From Gimesia benthica (lineage in GTDB: Bacteria; Planctomycetota; Planctomycetia; Planctomycetales; Planctomycetaceae), in the NCBI RefSeq assembly GCF_009720525.1, contig NZ_CP043930.1, positions 5,840,001 through 5,904,000 of the forward strand: a stretch of DNA of 64,000 nt, read 5' to 3'. The notes below the pieces were generated by a model. The model was not told where the DNA came from, made no database searches, and saw only the letters and a list, made by a program, of their open reading frames with translations. Positions within the stretch are counted from its first letter, which is position 1. Every line of letters begins with the position of its first letter. The position numbers and the translations under genes are program-made. Of this stretch, positions 45,276-54,144 are shown one piece after another.

Positions 45276-46961
45276 ATGGATGATTCTGCGCCACCTGGAC
45301 CTGTCCAGGAAAATCAAGCTCAGGTGGTTGCATCTGACCATACGCGCGGGCTGTTCGCAGGACTAAGAACTGTTAGTCTGCTGACGCTGTTAAGCCGCGT
45401 GCTGGGGATGGTTCGCGATATCGGTATGGCCACCCTCTTTGGCAACGGTCCAATCATGGACTCGTTTTCTGTCGCTTTTAAACTGCCCAATCTGACGCGA
45501 CGTCTGTTAGGAGAAGGGGCACTCTCTACGGCCTTTCTTCCCACCTATATCCGCGAACTCGAGCAGAACGGACGCGAAGCATCCTGGAAGCTGGTGACCG
45601 CGGTGCTGTTCTGGCTGATGGTGTTTTCCGTATTACTCGTAGGCAGTGCAGAAGTCATTCTGGTCCTGCTTAGCTGGAGAGGGAATCCGGAGTCAGAAGC
45701 ACAATTATTGTACTGGTTGACCGGGCTGCTGCTGCCTTATCTGATCCTGGTCTGTCTGGCAGCTCAGATCAACGCGACGTTGCATGCATTGAACCATTTT
45801 TCCGTACCGGCCCTGTTACCGACCATTCTGAACCTGAGCTGGATGGCCGGGATCTGGCTGGTCGCTCCCTTTCTGCCGGATGCTCCTGCAAAAATTACTG
45901 CGATCTGCATCGCGATTCTGCTGGGCGGAGTGGTGCAACTGGTGCTGCCTTTCTGGAAGCTATGCCAGATGGGCTACCGACCACATATGGATTGGGGAGT
46001 CGGGCTCGGTCAGGTACAGTCCATCGCCCAAAGCATGGCTCCGATTGTGGTCGGTCTGTCGATCACGCAGTTGAATACGCTGATCGACAGCTGTCTGGCG
46101 TGGGGCCTGGCCCGACCAGAGGGGATCTACGCGACAGGTGCCATCCCCGCGGTCTGGCAGATCTTTGAATCGGGAACCGCCTCGGCACTTTACTTCGGAC
46201 AGCGAATGTATCAGTTCCCCCTGGGAGTGTTTGGAGTCGCTCTGGGAACAGTGCTGTATCCTCAGTTATCCAGGCATGCAGAGCGGAACGACCATCATCT
46301 GTTACGACGAGATTTACTGCTGGGGTTACAGCTTGTGATTGGTGTGGGGCTCCCCGCCAGCCTGGGACTGGTGCTGATGGCACAGCCGCTCTCTTCACTG
46401 CTGTTTCAGTATGGTGACTTCGATCAGTTTGATGCTCTGCAGACGGCGGAAATGATTCGCTTTTATGGCATCGGTGTGTTCGCTTTCATGGCGGTCCTGA
46501 TATTGAACCGGGGTTTCTATGCCATCGGTGATACCCGTACGCCGGTACGAATTGGGGTGCTGGTTGTAATCTGCAATCTCTTGTTGAATCTGGCGCTGAT
46601 CTGGTGGCTCAAGGGCAGGGGGCTGGCTCTGGCCACATCAATGGCCGCTATGATTCAGACGGGCCTCTGTCTGTGGCTGATCAGGGAGAAGGTGGGGCAG
46701 ATCGATTATGCGAAGCTGTTCAACACCAGCTGGCGGGCCAGCCTGGCGACCGCTGTTATGTCTACGATCATACTGATCGAATTACAAATACTGCCCACTG
46801 TTGATTTATTTCGTTATCGACTACTGCGTGTGTTGGTGCCCGTTATCACCGCTGTTGTAATTTACCTGCAGCTGGCGAAAATATTAGGGCTGCATGAAAT
46901 CATGACCCTGTTACGATCTGGCAGGAAAGCTTCTGTCGAATCAACGGATGGTGAAAAATAA
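45276..46961 (+). CDS. murJ: Lipid II flippase MurJ (MviN family)
   Basis: A 561-residue membrane protein with about 14 helices, the MurJ plan. LTLLSRVLGMVRDIGMATLFG at the start and DSFSVAFKLPNLTRRLLGEGAL are diagnostic MviN sequences, with FPLGVFGVALGTVLYP in the middle helices. It moves lipid II for peptidoglycan synthesis, in keeping with evidence that planctomycetes make peptidoglycan. It is coupled to the small upstream gene by 15 bases. A terminator for the convergent DUF1559 gene overlaps its stop. Confidence 0.93.
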   Translation: MDDSAPPGPVQENQAQVVASDHTRGLFAGLRTVSLLTLLSRVLGMVRDIGMATLFGNGPIMDSFSVAFKLPNLTRRLLGEGALSTAFLPTYIRELEQNGREASWKLVTAVLFWLMVFSVLLVGSAEVILVLLSWRGNPESEAQLLYWLTGLLLPYLILVCLAAQINATLHALNHFSVPALLPTILNLSWMAGIWLVAPFLPDAPAKITAICIAILLGGVVQLVLPFWKLCQMGYRPHMDWGVGLGQVQSIAQSMAPIVVGLSITQLNTLIDSCLAWGLARPEGIYATGAIPAVWQIFESGTASALYFGQRMYQFPLGVFGVALGTVLYPQLSRHAERNDHHLLRRDLLLGLQLVIGVGLPASLGLVLMAQPLSSLLFQYGDFDQFDALQTAEMIRFYGIGVFAFMAVLILNRGFYAIGDTRTPVRIGVLVVICNLLLNLALIWWLKGRGLALATSMAAMIQTGLCLWLIREKVGQIDYAKLFNTSWRASLATAVMSTIILIELQILPTVDLFRYRLLRVLVPVITAVVIYLQLAKILGLHEIMTLLRSGRKASVESTDGEK

Positions 46962-46994
46962 AAAACGGCCCTGAGTATAACGCTCAGGACCGTT
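46954..46994 (-). terminator. Rho-independent terminator of the DUF1559 gene
   Basis: Stem AACGGTCCTGAG/CTCAGGGCCGTT on the minus strand, with one mismatch, followed by a T-rich tail. It may also act weakly on the plus strand for murJ. Confidence 0.75.
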
Positions 46995-47035
46995 TGGAAT
47001 AGAAGTTGAATTTTGCCCGTCAGGCTCTGGCAGGT

Positions 47036-48070
47036 TTAGAACTCGCCAATGACTTCTCCACCGCTACGGGTGCTCAGGGCACGATATGTGCCCAGGTCGA
47101 TATTCTCGCTGATGGATCGCACAGCACCATCTACCATCAGGGCGTGTACGGTCCCAATGTGATAGCTGCGTGCTGTGACAGCAGCGTAGGTGGGACCGGT
47201 GCAACTTTTGGCTTCCCGGCAGGACGTGTAGTCACCGGCATCGATGGCGCCACCACCTGCACCGGGGACAGCAACTTTGGTATTGGGGGGCAATGTAGTA
47301 GTAAAACCGGTCTGGTGGACGCGACCATCGACCCATTCTGTGTGGCCACTATTGGCTTTGTTGGAACCGCCCCCGCTGATCAGGGCTTCCACATCACCGG
47401 CGACGCTGGGCACGGTGGAAGTGCCTGCGTCTCCATCGCGGTTATAAGCGGTAAATGCTTTTACCTCTGCAAAACAGAGCGTGTTACTGGTTCCGTCTGT
47501 GAAGTCACGTGGTTTCGTTTTACTGTTCGGGTAGAACGCACCATCTCCGCCGCTCAGGTTGGAATTGGTGAAGACACGCCAGGTACCCCCATTGTAGCCA
47601 TAGCAGATGGGGTAGTGTTCGGGGTTGCCTGAAGAGTCAGGGCGGATTTTATCATTCACTTCGCTGGGGCAGAGCATGAATGGGATGCGGGTATAGGCGA
47701 TCGAAGGATCGCTCTGATTCTCATAGCTGCGCGTGAAGTCAATGTTATTGAACAGATTCGCTCCATCCGCAAAGGGAAGAATGCGAGCGTGAATCGACCA
47801 CTGACCACCTTCAGTGAAAGTTCCTCCGCCGGGACCAGCACAGAAAGCGGGGGGAAAAGCGGTATAAGCACTGAGGTAATTGTGCAGAGCCAGACCAATC
47901 TGTTTCAGATTGTTTTTGCACTGGCTGCGGCGGGCAGCTTCGCGGGCCTGCTGGACTGCGGGGAGCAGCAGAGCGATCAGAATTGCAATGATGGCGATCA
48001 CCACCAGAAGCTCAATTAAAGTAAAACCACGTCTGCCGAACATTCGGCTTTCTTGAGAACGTTGCGCCAT
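47036..48070 (-). CDS. DUF1559 prepilin-like protein
   Basis: 344 residues from ATG 48070, with GAAGAGAA upstream. The N-terminus has the type IV prepilin cleavage site and helix: [19 protein letters not shown], with Glu at +5. It continues with [20 protein letters not shown] and [17 protein letters not shown], the hallmark of the DUF1559 family expanded to dozens of copies in planctomycetes. The C-terminus holds the H-X9-DG signature ([17 protein letters not shown]). These proteins are probably exported and assembled through a type II/IV secretion-like system; their role is unknown. Confidence 0.95.
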   Translation of the reverse strand: MAQRSQESRMFGRRGFTLIELLVVIAIIAILIALLLPAVQQAREAARRSQCKNNLKQIGLALHNYLSAYTAFPPAFCAGPGGGTFTEGGQWSIHARILPFADGANLFNNIDFTRSYENQSDPSIAYTRIPFMLCPSEVNDKIRPDSSGNPEHYPICYGYNGGTWRVFTNSNLSGGDGAFYPNSKTKPRDFTDGTSNTLCFAEVKAFTAYNRDGDAGTSTVPSVAGDVEALISGGGSNKANSGHTEWVDGRVHQTGFTTTLPPNTKVAVPGAGGGAIDAGDYTSCREAKSCTGPTYAAVTARSYHIGTVHALMVDGAVRSISENIDLGTYRALSTRSGGEVIGEF

Positions 48071-48442
48071 TTCTCTTCTTTCCAGTAAAAAAGATTCAGG
48101 CAACGTGCTCGTGTACATGTGATATGCAACTTACAAATCAGATCGTCTCGTGATCTGAGTGATAGCCGTCTTGCCGAAATTATCAGTAAATTCTCTGAGA
48201 CAGGACAATCAGTCCCAGTTGACATTGAGTCTCAGGTTCATTATGTTAGCCATCAGTTGTGCTGGAAGCAAGCAACTCTCTCTCAGAAAGCATACTTTTT
48301 TCGGATGTGTTCCTGGGGAAAGAAAAAACTTCGCTGGCAGCTGTACTGATGACGGGCAATTCATTCGGGAGTGGGAATCTGTACGATCCACTGCCGGGGG
48401 CGTAGTGAATTGCGAATTTCAAAATTCACTTTGTTGAGTAAC
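48071..48442. other. Intergenic region upstream of hemP
   Basis: No gene is seen. It holds a candidate promoter (48219-48247). No Fur-box-like palindrome was recognised, although hemP genes are often iron-controlled. Confidence 0.45.
48219..48247 (+). promoter_or_regulatory. Candidate hemP promoter
   Basis: Consensus -35 TTGACA (48219-48224) and -10 TATGTT (48242-48247) spaced by 17 bases, about 195 bases before the hemP start. Confidence 0.35.
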
Positions 48443-48637
48443 ATGAACCTAATTATGAGCGAATCAGAGAAGCTTGAACGCCCGGCTACCGCTACGAATG
48501 CGCAAGAAGAAACCCCAACCGATGTCATTGAATCCGATGCCATCTTGAATGGAAAGCAGGAAGTCCTGATCCAGCATGGCGAGACGACTTATCGGTTGAG
48601 AATCACACAGAATGGCAAGTTGATTCTGTGTAAATAA
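48443..48637 (+). CDS. hemP: Hemin uptake protein HemP family
   Basis: 64 residues. The C-terminal half (EVLIQHGETTYRLRITQNGK, ending LILCK) is the compact HemP/HmuP domain; the N-terminal part is a disordered Ser/Glu/Thr-rich tail. ATG 48443 is chosen as the first in-frame ATG; ATG 48455 is also possible. HemP proteins accompany heme-uptake genes and help their expression in proteobacteria. Here there is no receptor or heme ABC transporter nearby. A good terminator follows directly. Confidence 0.8.
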   Translation: MNLIMSESEKLERPATATNAQEETPTDVIESDAILNGKQEVLIQHGETTYRLRITQNGKLILCK

Positions 48638-48646
48638 GCCTGATCC

Positions 48647-48693
48647 CGGGAACATCTGCCTGCTATCAGTTGCGCGACTGTTCCCGTTTTTTT
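48647..48693 (+). terminator. Rho-independent terminator of hemP
   Basis: Perfect 8-bp stem CGGGAACA/TGTTCCCG with a 24-base loop and seven T, 9 bases after the hemP stop. Confidence 0.8.
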
Positions 48694-48698
48694 CAGGT

Positions 48699-49262
48699 TT
48701 ACTGCGAGAATGCGATCTGCAGGCTTTTCAGAATATCCTGCTCGAGGGCCGGGTCTCTCCCCAGAGGGATCCAGCCATCCGGGTTGCTGCGTTCTTCGAC
48801 CAGGTTCAAATCACGTCTCAGGCTGAGTTCCTGTTGAAACGTGGCGCCGCCAGGCGCACTCGCGGTGGGGGTGGTTACGTCCTCGATTTCCTTGAACGCT
48901 TCCACTCCGAGCAGGTACCCTCCCTCGATCGGGGTGACACTGACGAATACTCTGCGGCGAATGGACTGCAGCGTGCTTTCCAGACGGTTATCAAAGCCGA
49001 CCGAATCACCGTGCCAGGGCTCAAGCAGATTGGCGCCGACTTTGTATTCGGTTTCGATACGACCATCCAGCTTGTTTTCTTTGGCGATGGCGAATTTGTA
49101 GTTGTGGATGGTATCGACAATCCGTTCCCAAACGACGTCCTGGTTATTTCCCGAGATCTGGATCGGGTTAGAGGCCTGCATCGGCGCAGGCTGAGACAGG
49201 CCAGATGCACAACTGGTGCATAGCAGACATAAGCCAATAAATTTCAGAAGGTTACAGCTCAT
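48699..49262 (-). CDS. Lipoprotein of unknown function
   Basis: 187 residues with a lipoprotein signal ending LLCTSC (Cys18). The mature protein has a small alpha/beta domain: WERIVDTIHNYKFAIAKENK, IETEYKVGANLLEPW and RRRVFVSVTPIEGGYLLGVE, a pattern seen in outer-membrane lipoproteins of the LptE/BamC-like fold class, but no family can be named. The C-terminal part reads WIPLGRDPALEQDILKSL. It is convergent with hemP. Confidence 0.75.
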   Translation of the reverse strand: MSCNLLKFIGLCLLCTSCASGLSQPAPMQASNPIQISGNNQDVVWERIVDTIHNYKFAIAKENKLDGRIETEYKVGANLLEPWHGDSVGFDNRLESTLQSIRRRVFVSVTPIEGGYLLGVEAFKEIEDVTTPTASAPGGATFQQELSLRRDLNLVEERSNPDGWIPLGRDPALEQDILKSLQIAFSQ

Positions 49263-49556
49263 TGCTGATTGACGCCATTCTGGCTGCTGTACGCAAAATT
49301 AACAGGATCGTCAGGCAGATTTCAGAGCGAAAGCCCCTCTCCGCCATGGAAGGGAAAAGTGCAGGGGAACTTGGAAATGGTGCTTCAACTGCCCAGTTTC
49401 CCAGATTGAGAAAATTGAGGCAAGATCACTTTGAAAATCCATTCGTAATGTTTGTTCAATAAGCTTCCGAGCCTACTCTCGAAGGGATTTTCTGTTTAGA
49501 ATCTTTCTTTGAAGTGATTGTCTTTAAACGTTTTAACCACATGACAGGTGCGACCC

Positions 49557-50867
49557 ATGGAATACTTTGCAGACGTCCCCCGAATCGAGTACGAAGGCCC
49601 GGAAAGCAAGAATCCCCTCGCATTCAAACATTACAACCCAGATGAGCAGATCGAAGGGCAGTCGATGCGGGATCTGTTGCGGTTCAGTGTCTGTTACTGG
49701 CATACATTCCGCGGAACCGGCAGTGATCCCTTCGGAGCAGGTACTTTGCAGCGTCCGTGGGATGATGGCTCGAACTCAGTCGAAAATGCACTGAAGCGGG
49801 TCGATGTAGCTTTTGAATTTTTCGAAAAGCTGCAGGCTCCCTATTACTGTTTTCATGACAAAGATGTCTCTCCCGATGGGGACACGCTGAAAGAAGCCAA
49901 CGAGAATTTTGACCGCATCGCCGACAAACTTCTGGAAGCCCAGGAACGAACCGGAATCAAACTGCTGTGGGGAACAGCGAATATGTTTTCACATCCCCGC
50001 TTCCTGCACGGAGCTGCCACCAGCCCGAACGCAGATGTCTTCGCTTACGGAGCCGCCCAGGTCAAAAAAGCAATGGAAGTCACGCATCGACTGGGAGGCG
50101 AGAACTATGTCTTCTGGGGTGGTCGCGAAGGCTACATGAATCTGTTCAACACCGACATGAAACGGGAACTTGATCATCTGGCCCGATTCATGCATATGGC
50201 GGTAGAGCATGCCCAGAAGATCGGCTTCAAAGGACAGTTCCTGTTCGAACCGAAGCCGAAAGAACCAACGAAGCATCAATACGACTTCGATGCTGCCGCC
50301 TGTCTGAACTTTCTGCGTTCGTACGATCTGCTGGACCATGTGAAGCTGAATATTGAAACCAATCATGCAACGCTGGCCGGGCATACTATGATGCACGAAC
50401 TGGTTTACTCATCGATTCAAGGGGCTCTCGGCAGTATCGATGCTAATACCGGGGACCTTCTGCTGGGCTGGGATACCGACCAGTTCCCGACAGATATCTA
50501 CCTGACCACGCAATGCATGCTGGCGATTCTGGATCAGGGGGGACTCGCACCCGGCGGCGTCAACTTCGATGCCAAAGTCCGGCGGGAAAGCTTTGAACCG
50601 ATCGATCTGTTTTACGCCCATATCGGTGGCATGGATGCGTTTGCCCGCGGTGCGCGGATTGCGTCCCAGATTCGCAAAGACGGTATCCTCTCTGACTTCG
50701 TATCGAAACGCTACGCGAGTTACGACGAGGGCATTGGCGCACAAATCGAAGCCGGCAGTGTGAACTTCAGTGACCTGGAAGCCTACATGCTTGAGAAAGG
50801 GGATTCTGCACCCAACTCCAGCGGTCGCCAGGAGTGGATTGAAAATGTCATCAATGATTATATCTAA
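49557..50867 (+). CDS. xylA: Xylose isomerase
   Basis: 436 residues, the length of the class II enzyme. Catalytic and metal motifs: [13 protein letters not shown] (active-site His and Asp), [27 protein letters not shown] (metal Glu and Lys), NHATLAGH and GWDTDQFPT. It interconverts xylose and xylulose in the cytoplasm. ATG 49557 follows AGGTG; the frame can be extended by three codons to GTG 49548. It stands alone with a terminator; no xylulokinase or transporter is nearby. Confidence 0.96.
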   Translation: MEYFADVPRIEYEGPESKNPLAFKHYNPDEQIEGQSMRDLLRFSVCYWHTFRGTGSDPFGAGTLQRPWDDGSNSVENALKRVDVAFEFFEKLQAPYYCFHDKDVSPDGDTLKEANENFDRIADKLLEAQERTGIKLLWGTANMFSHPRFLHGAATSPNADVFAYGAAQVKKAMEVTHRLGGENYVFWGGREGYMNLFNTDMKRELDHLARFMHMAVEHAQKIGFKGQFLFEPKPKEPTKHQYDFDAAACLNFLRSYDLLDHVKLNIETNHATLAGHTMMHELVYSSIQGALGSIDANTGDLLLGWDTDQFPTDIYLTTQCMLAILDQGGLAPGGVNFDAKVRRESFEPIDLFYAHIGGMDAFARGARIASQIRKDGILSDFVSKRYASYDEGIGAQIEAGSVNFSDLEAYMLEKGDSAPNSSGRQEWIENVINDYI

Positions 50868-50898
50868 AATACAGAACCCAATCTGTTAAAGAGAACAG

Positions 50899-50933
50899 GC
50901 CTCTGTGAAGTAATTCGCAGAGGCTTGTTTTTT
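50899..50933 (+). terminator. Rho-independent terminator of xylA
   Basis: A 9-bp stem GCCTCTGTG/CGCAGAGGC (one G-U pair) and a T-rich tail, 31 bases after the xylA stop. Confidence 0.8.
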
Positions 50934-51112
50934 GCTCAGGGGACAAAAATTTATTTTTTTCGCTGCACGCTCTGATCTGTGAGCTAGGCTTTTAAATGGA
51001 TCTGTAAAAGGTTTGACCCACTGATCTAGAATCCAGACCGGGTTCGTTTCTGACAGCAGAGGTCAGCGCTTTACAGATCGTAGCAAGTTCACGCATCATT
51101 TGAGGTGACATC

Positions 51113-51277
51113 ATGATCGACACGATTCTGGAAACCTGCCACGAGTACTCTAATTTCTACATCAACTATCTCAACAAACGCTGGGATAACATTTCGCCGA
51201 TGGAGTACGGCATCGTTCTGGTGGTCATCGCATTCATCGGCTGGCTCTTAATGCGTAACGGCATGCGCAAAGTCTGA
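51113..51277 (+). CDS. Small single-pass membrane protein (54 aa)
   Basis: A short frame starting ATG 51113 with a strong ribosome site TGAGGTGA seven bases upstream. The N-terminal half is soluble with many Tyr/Asn (CHEYSNFYINYLNKRW); the C-terminal half is one membrane helix (YGIVLVVIAFIGWLLM) ending with Arg/Lys (RNGMRKV). The in-order membrane segment, positive-inside tail and ribosome site support a real small protein. A weak hairpin with eight T follows at about 51400-51430. No family is recognised. Confidence 0.65.
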   Translation: MIDTILETCHEYSNFYINYLNKRWDNISPMEYGIVLVVIAFIGWLLMRNGMRKV

Positions 51278-51607
51278 TTGTAGTTCTCGGAAACTGATTC
51301 CCGGGAATTCCAGAATTCACGAAGATCTCCTCTTGTAGGCACGGGGAAAATCAGTAAGATTCCCGGTCCCTTGAGGGAATGAACTCCCACCTGGGAGGCA
51401 CGGAGCGGCAGATGTTTTTCCGTTTTTTTTGAAAATCGGATCAAACCGTTGCGCCCTGAAATGCCGATGTTGATAACTAACCTGAAAATCAGATATCTGA
51501 TTTTAACCAGACATTCTGACGCAGGGTGAATTTTCGTGAAAACGCGGAAAACTCCCGTCGACGACTGTCAGGACGATGCATACAATTGAAACAGTATCCT
51601 GTCATTC
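51278..51607. other. Intergenic region after the 54-aa gene
   Basis: A small stem ACGGA/TCCGT with T8 (51400-51430) may terminate the small gene. No coding sequence is seen. Confidence 0.4.
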
Positions 51608-51769
51608 TTTATTCCGTCGGAGGATCCTAAACCTTAGCATGGACCGGAATCAATAGTGGTGAGTGCCTGGCACTACCCGATTCGCCGTCCTTCTTGCAGC
51701 GACCCCACCGTCGCAATGTAATGGCAGATACTATAAAAGTCGTGACCTGAAACAGGCACGGCTTTTTTT
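51608..51769 (+). ncRNA. Candidate structured small RNA with its own terminator
   Basis: Three inverted repeats lie in series: ATTCCG/CGGAAT (from 51609 to about 51649), an AGTGCC/GGCACT hairpin with GGT/ACC flanks near 51657-51680, and GCGAC/GTCGC (about 51698-51715). A strong terminator follows (51736-51769). There is no open frame. The string of stems ahead of a terminator and upstream of a kinase gene suggests either an independent RNA or a leader that ends in an attenuator. No known family (SRP, 6S, tmRNA, riboswitch) was recognised. Confidence 0.35.
51736..51769 (+). terminator. Strong rho-independent terminator upstream of the sensor kinase
   Basis: Two stacked stems, AAAGTCGTG/CACGGCTTT with a G-U pair and CCTG/CAGG around an AAA loop, followed by seven T. 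It is read on the plus strand and lies 143 bases before the kinase start. Confidence 0.85.
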
Positions 51770-51911
51770 ATGCGCCTTGATCGTGATATCCGGCAACCGA
51801 TTCGGTCTACTTCCACACGAAACAGGATTCATTTCTTGCTGAACGCCCGGAGAGATGTCAGAATTAAGAACCTGAGCCGTTTTCTCCCCGTATCTGCTGA
51901 AATCCTGATTC

Positions 51912-54110
51912 ATGAACGCATCGAAGACTTCACTGGGACGATCGTTTTCCCGCTCTTTTATGAAATCGTTTACCCGTTCCCGGCTCTTTTCCAAACGGAG
52001 CATGTGGATCTGGCCGATTGCAGGCACGATTCTGCTGCTGTTTCTGGGGTTGATGGTCCGGTCGATTGTGGAGACCTCGAGTCGGGAGAACGTTGCCAAT
52101 AATCTGCAGACAATTCTGGACGCCGATGTGGCTGCGTTGAAAATCTGGCTGGCACGTGAAGAATCGCTCGCGGAGGTGCTGGCCGAAGAGCCACGCGTCC
52201 GCAAACTCACTGAAGAATTGATCGGTATTGAGCAACAGGATCCGGACAACCGGGATGCTCTGCTGCATTCCCAGTCGCTGGATGGCTTGCGGGAAGAATT
52301 CAGTTCCGAGCTGGAGCATCTGGGATACCTGGATGTGGGACTGTTCAATCTGGCTGGCAAAGTTCTGGCCTCTTCACGTGACGAGCCTATCGGCCGTGCG
52401 GATCTTCCTATTCAGCAGTCTGCTCTGGATCAGGTTCGTGAAGGGAAGGCGACAGTCACGCGTCCCTTTGAAAGTCTGTTCGCCCGCAAAGCGGATTCAG
52501 GAGAATTAAAAACCGGGCTCCCAACCATGCTGGCGATGGCGCCGGTGAAGGATGCAGACGGAAAACCGATCGCTGCCCTGGCACTATTGATCAAGCCGGA
52601 GCAGGATTTCACACGGATCCTCTCGGTCGCCCGAGCGGGCAAAACGGGCGAGACCTATGCCTTCGATAAAGATGGTGTCATGCTTTCGCAGAGTCGGTTT
52701 GAAGATGATTTAAAACTAATGGGGTTAATTCCCGACCGCGAAGATTCCCAGTCGATCCTCAATGTGCAGGTACGCGATCCTGAAGTCAACATGGCACGCG
52801 GGAACCGTCCGACGAAACGCATGGCCGAACGCACGCTGACCCGCATGGCAGCCTCTGCCGTTCAGAATGAGAGTGGCATCGACGTCGAAGGCTATAGCGA
52901 TTATCGCGGTGTCCCGGTTGTGGGGGCCTGGACCTGGCTGCCCGAATACGGAATGGGCGTCGCTACCGAAATGGATCAGTCAGAAGCTTACCGCTCGCTC
53001 TACCTGTTGCGTTATACATTCTGGGGGTTGTTCGGGCTGCTGATTGTGGGCAGTATCGTCATCTTTATCTTTACGGTCATCGTGGCGCGAAAAGAACAGG
53101 AAACCCGTCGCGCGGTAATTAAAGCAAAACAGCTGGGCCAGTATGCCTTGGAAGAGAAGCTCGGAGAAGGGGGCATGGGGGTCGTCTATCGCGGTCAGCA
53201 TGCCATGCTCCGCCGACCGACGGCTATCAAATTACTGGATATCGAAAAAACGACCGACGAAGCGGTAGCTCGTTTTGAACGGGAAGTACAGCTGACAAGT
53301 CAGCTCAATCATCCGAATACGATTGCGATCTACGACTACGGCCGCACTCCGGAAGGGGTTTTCTATTATGCCATGGAACTGCTGGATGGTATTGACCTCG
53401 ATGATCTGGTCAAAGAGTTCGGCCCCCTGCCTGAAGCTCGAGTGATCCATCTGCTCAAGCAGGTCGCTGGTTCCCTCGCGGAAGCACATCAACTGGGAGT
53501 GATTCACCGGGATGTGAAACCGGCCAATATTTTTCTGACGCATCGAGGGGGCGTTTACGATTTTATCAAGCTCCTCGATTTTGGACTCGTCAAAGCCGTG
53601 GATGGTCGAGAGCAGGCTACGCTGACCTCGACGAACGCGATGGCGGGGACCCCCATGTATCTCTCACCGGAGGGAATCAAAAATCCGGACCGGGTCGATG
53701 CACGCAGTGACCTGTATGCCTTCGGTGCGGTCGGCTATTATCTACTCACGGGAACCACAGTCTTCGATGGAGAATCCATCATCGAGATCTGTATGAAGCA
53801 TACTCAGGATGATCCGGAATCTCCTTCCGAGCGACTTGGAAAGCCGGTCTCGGCCGACCTGGAGCAGATCATCATGCAGTGCCTGGAGAAAGATCCCGAT
53901 AAACGGCCTCAGTCTGCCTCAGAACTCGTCTTGTGCCTGACACACTGTGAGGAGGATGGACAGTGGTCCCTTCAGGATGCCAGCGAATGGTGGAGAGTGC
54001 ATATGGAATCCAGGGCCGCTCTGGATAAGACAGCCACAGATATCCCGCGCATTCGGGGTGCTTCGGCTGATGCTACACTGATCGTGAATTTAGCGGAAGA
54101 GGATGAGTAA
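51912..54110 (+). CDS. Transmembrane Ser/Thr protein kinase with extracytoplasmic sensor domain
   Basis: 732 residues. TM1 (about 31-52) and TM2 (about 370-394) enclose a dCache-like sensor (residues 55-365), with VARAGKTGETYAFDKDG as in Cache domains. The Hanks-type kinase follows: LGEGGMGVVYRGQH (G-loop, about 416), AIKLL (Lys), HRDVKPANIFL (about 531), DFGLVKAV, AGTPMYLSPEG and LYAFGAVGYYLL, then a short C-tail. All catalytic residues are present. Unlike most bacterial Ser/Thr kinases the sensor is N-terminal and two helices flank it, like a histidine-kinase layout. ATG 51912 is used; the basic N-terminus (RSFSRSFMKSFTRSRLF) precedes TM1. Confidence 0.88.
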   Translation: MNASKTSLGRSFSRSFMKSFTRSRLFSKRSMWIWPIAGTILLLFLGLMVRSIVETSSRENVANNLQTILDADVAALKIWLAREESLAEVLAEEPRVRKLTEELIGIEQQDPDNRDALLHSQSLDGLREEFSSELEHLGYLDVGLFNLAGKVLASSRDEPIGRADLPIQQSALDQVREGKATVTRPFESLFARKADSGELKTGLPTMLAMAPVKDADGKPIAALALLIKPEQDFTRILSVARAGKTGETYAFDKDGVMLSQSRFEDDLKLMGLIPDREDSQSILNVQVRDPEVNMARGNRPTKRMAERTLTRMAASAVQNESGIDVEGYSDYRGVPVVGAWTWLPEYGMGVATEMDQSEAYRSLYLLRYTFWGLFGLLIVGSIVIFIFTVIVARKEQETRRAVIKAKQLGQYALEEKLGEGGMGVVYRGQHAMLRRPTAIKLLDIEKTTDEAVARFEREVQLTSQLNHPNTIAIYDYGRTPEGVFYYAMELLDGIDLDDLVKEFGPLPEARVIHLLKQVAGSLAEAHQLGVIHRDVKPANIFLTHRGGVYDFIKLLDFGLVKAVDGREQATLTSTNAMAGTPMYLSPEGIKNPDRVDARSDLYAFGAVGYYLLTGTTVFDGESIIEICMKHTQDDPESPSERLGKPVSADLEQIIMQCLEKDPDKRPQSASELVLCLTHCEEDGQWSLQDASEWWRVHMESRAALDKTATDIPRIRGASADATLIVNLAEEDE

Positions 54111-54144
54111 GCTTCCCGCCGGGTAAGCCGATCAGAGAACGCTG

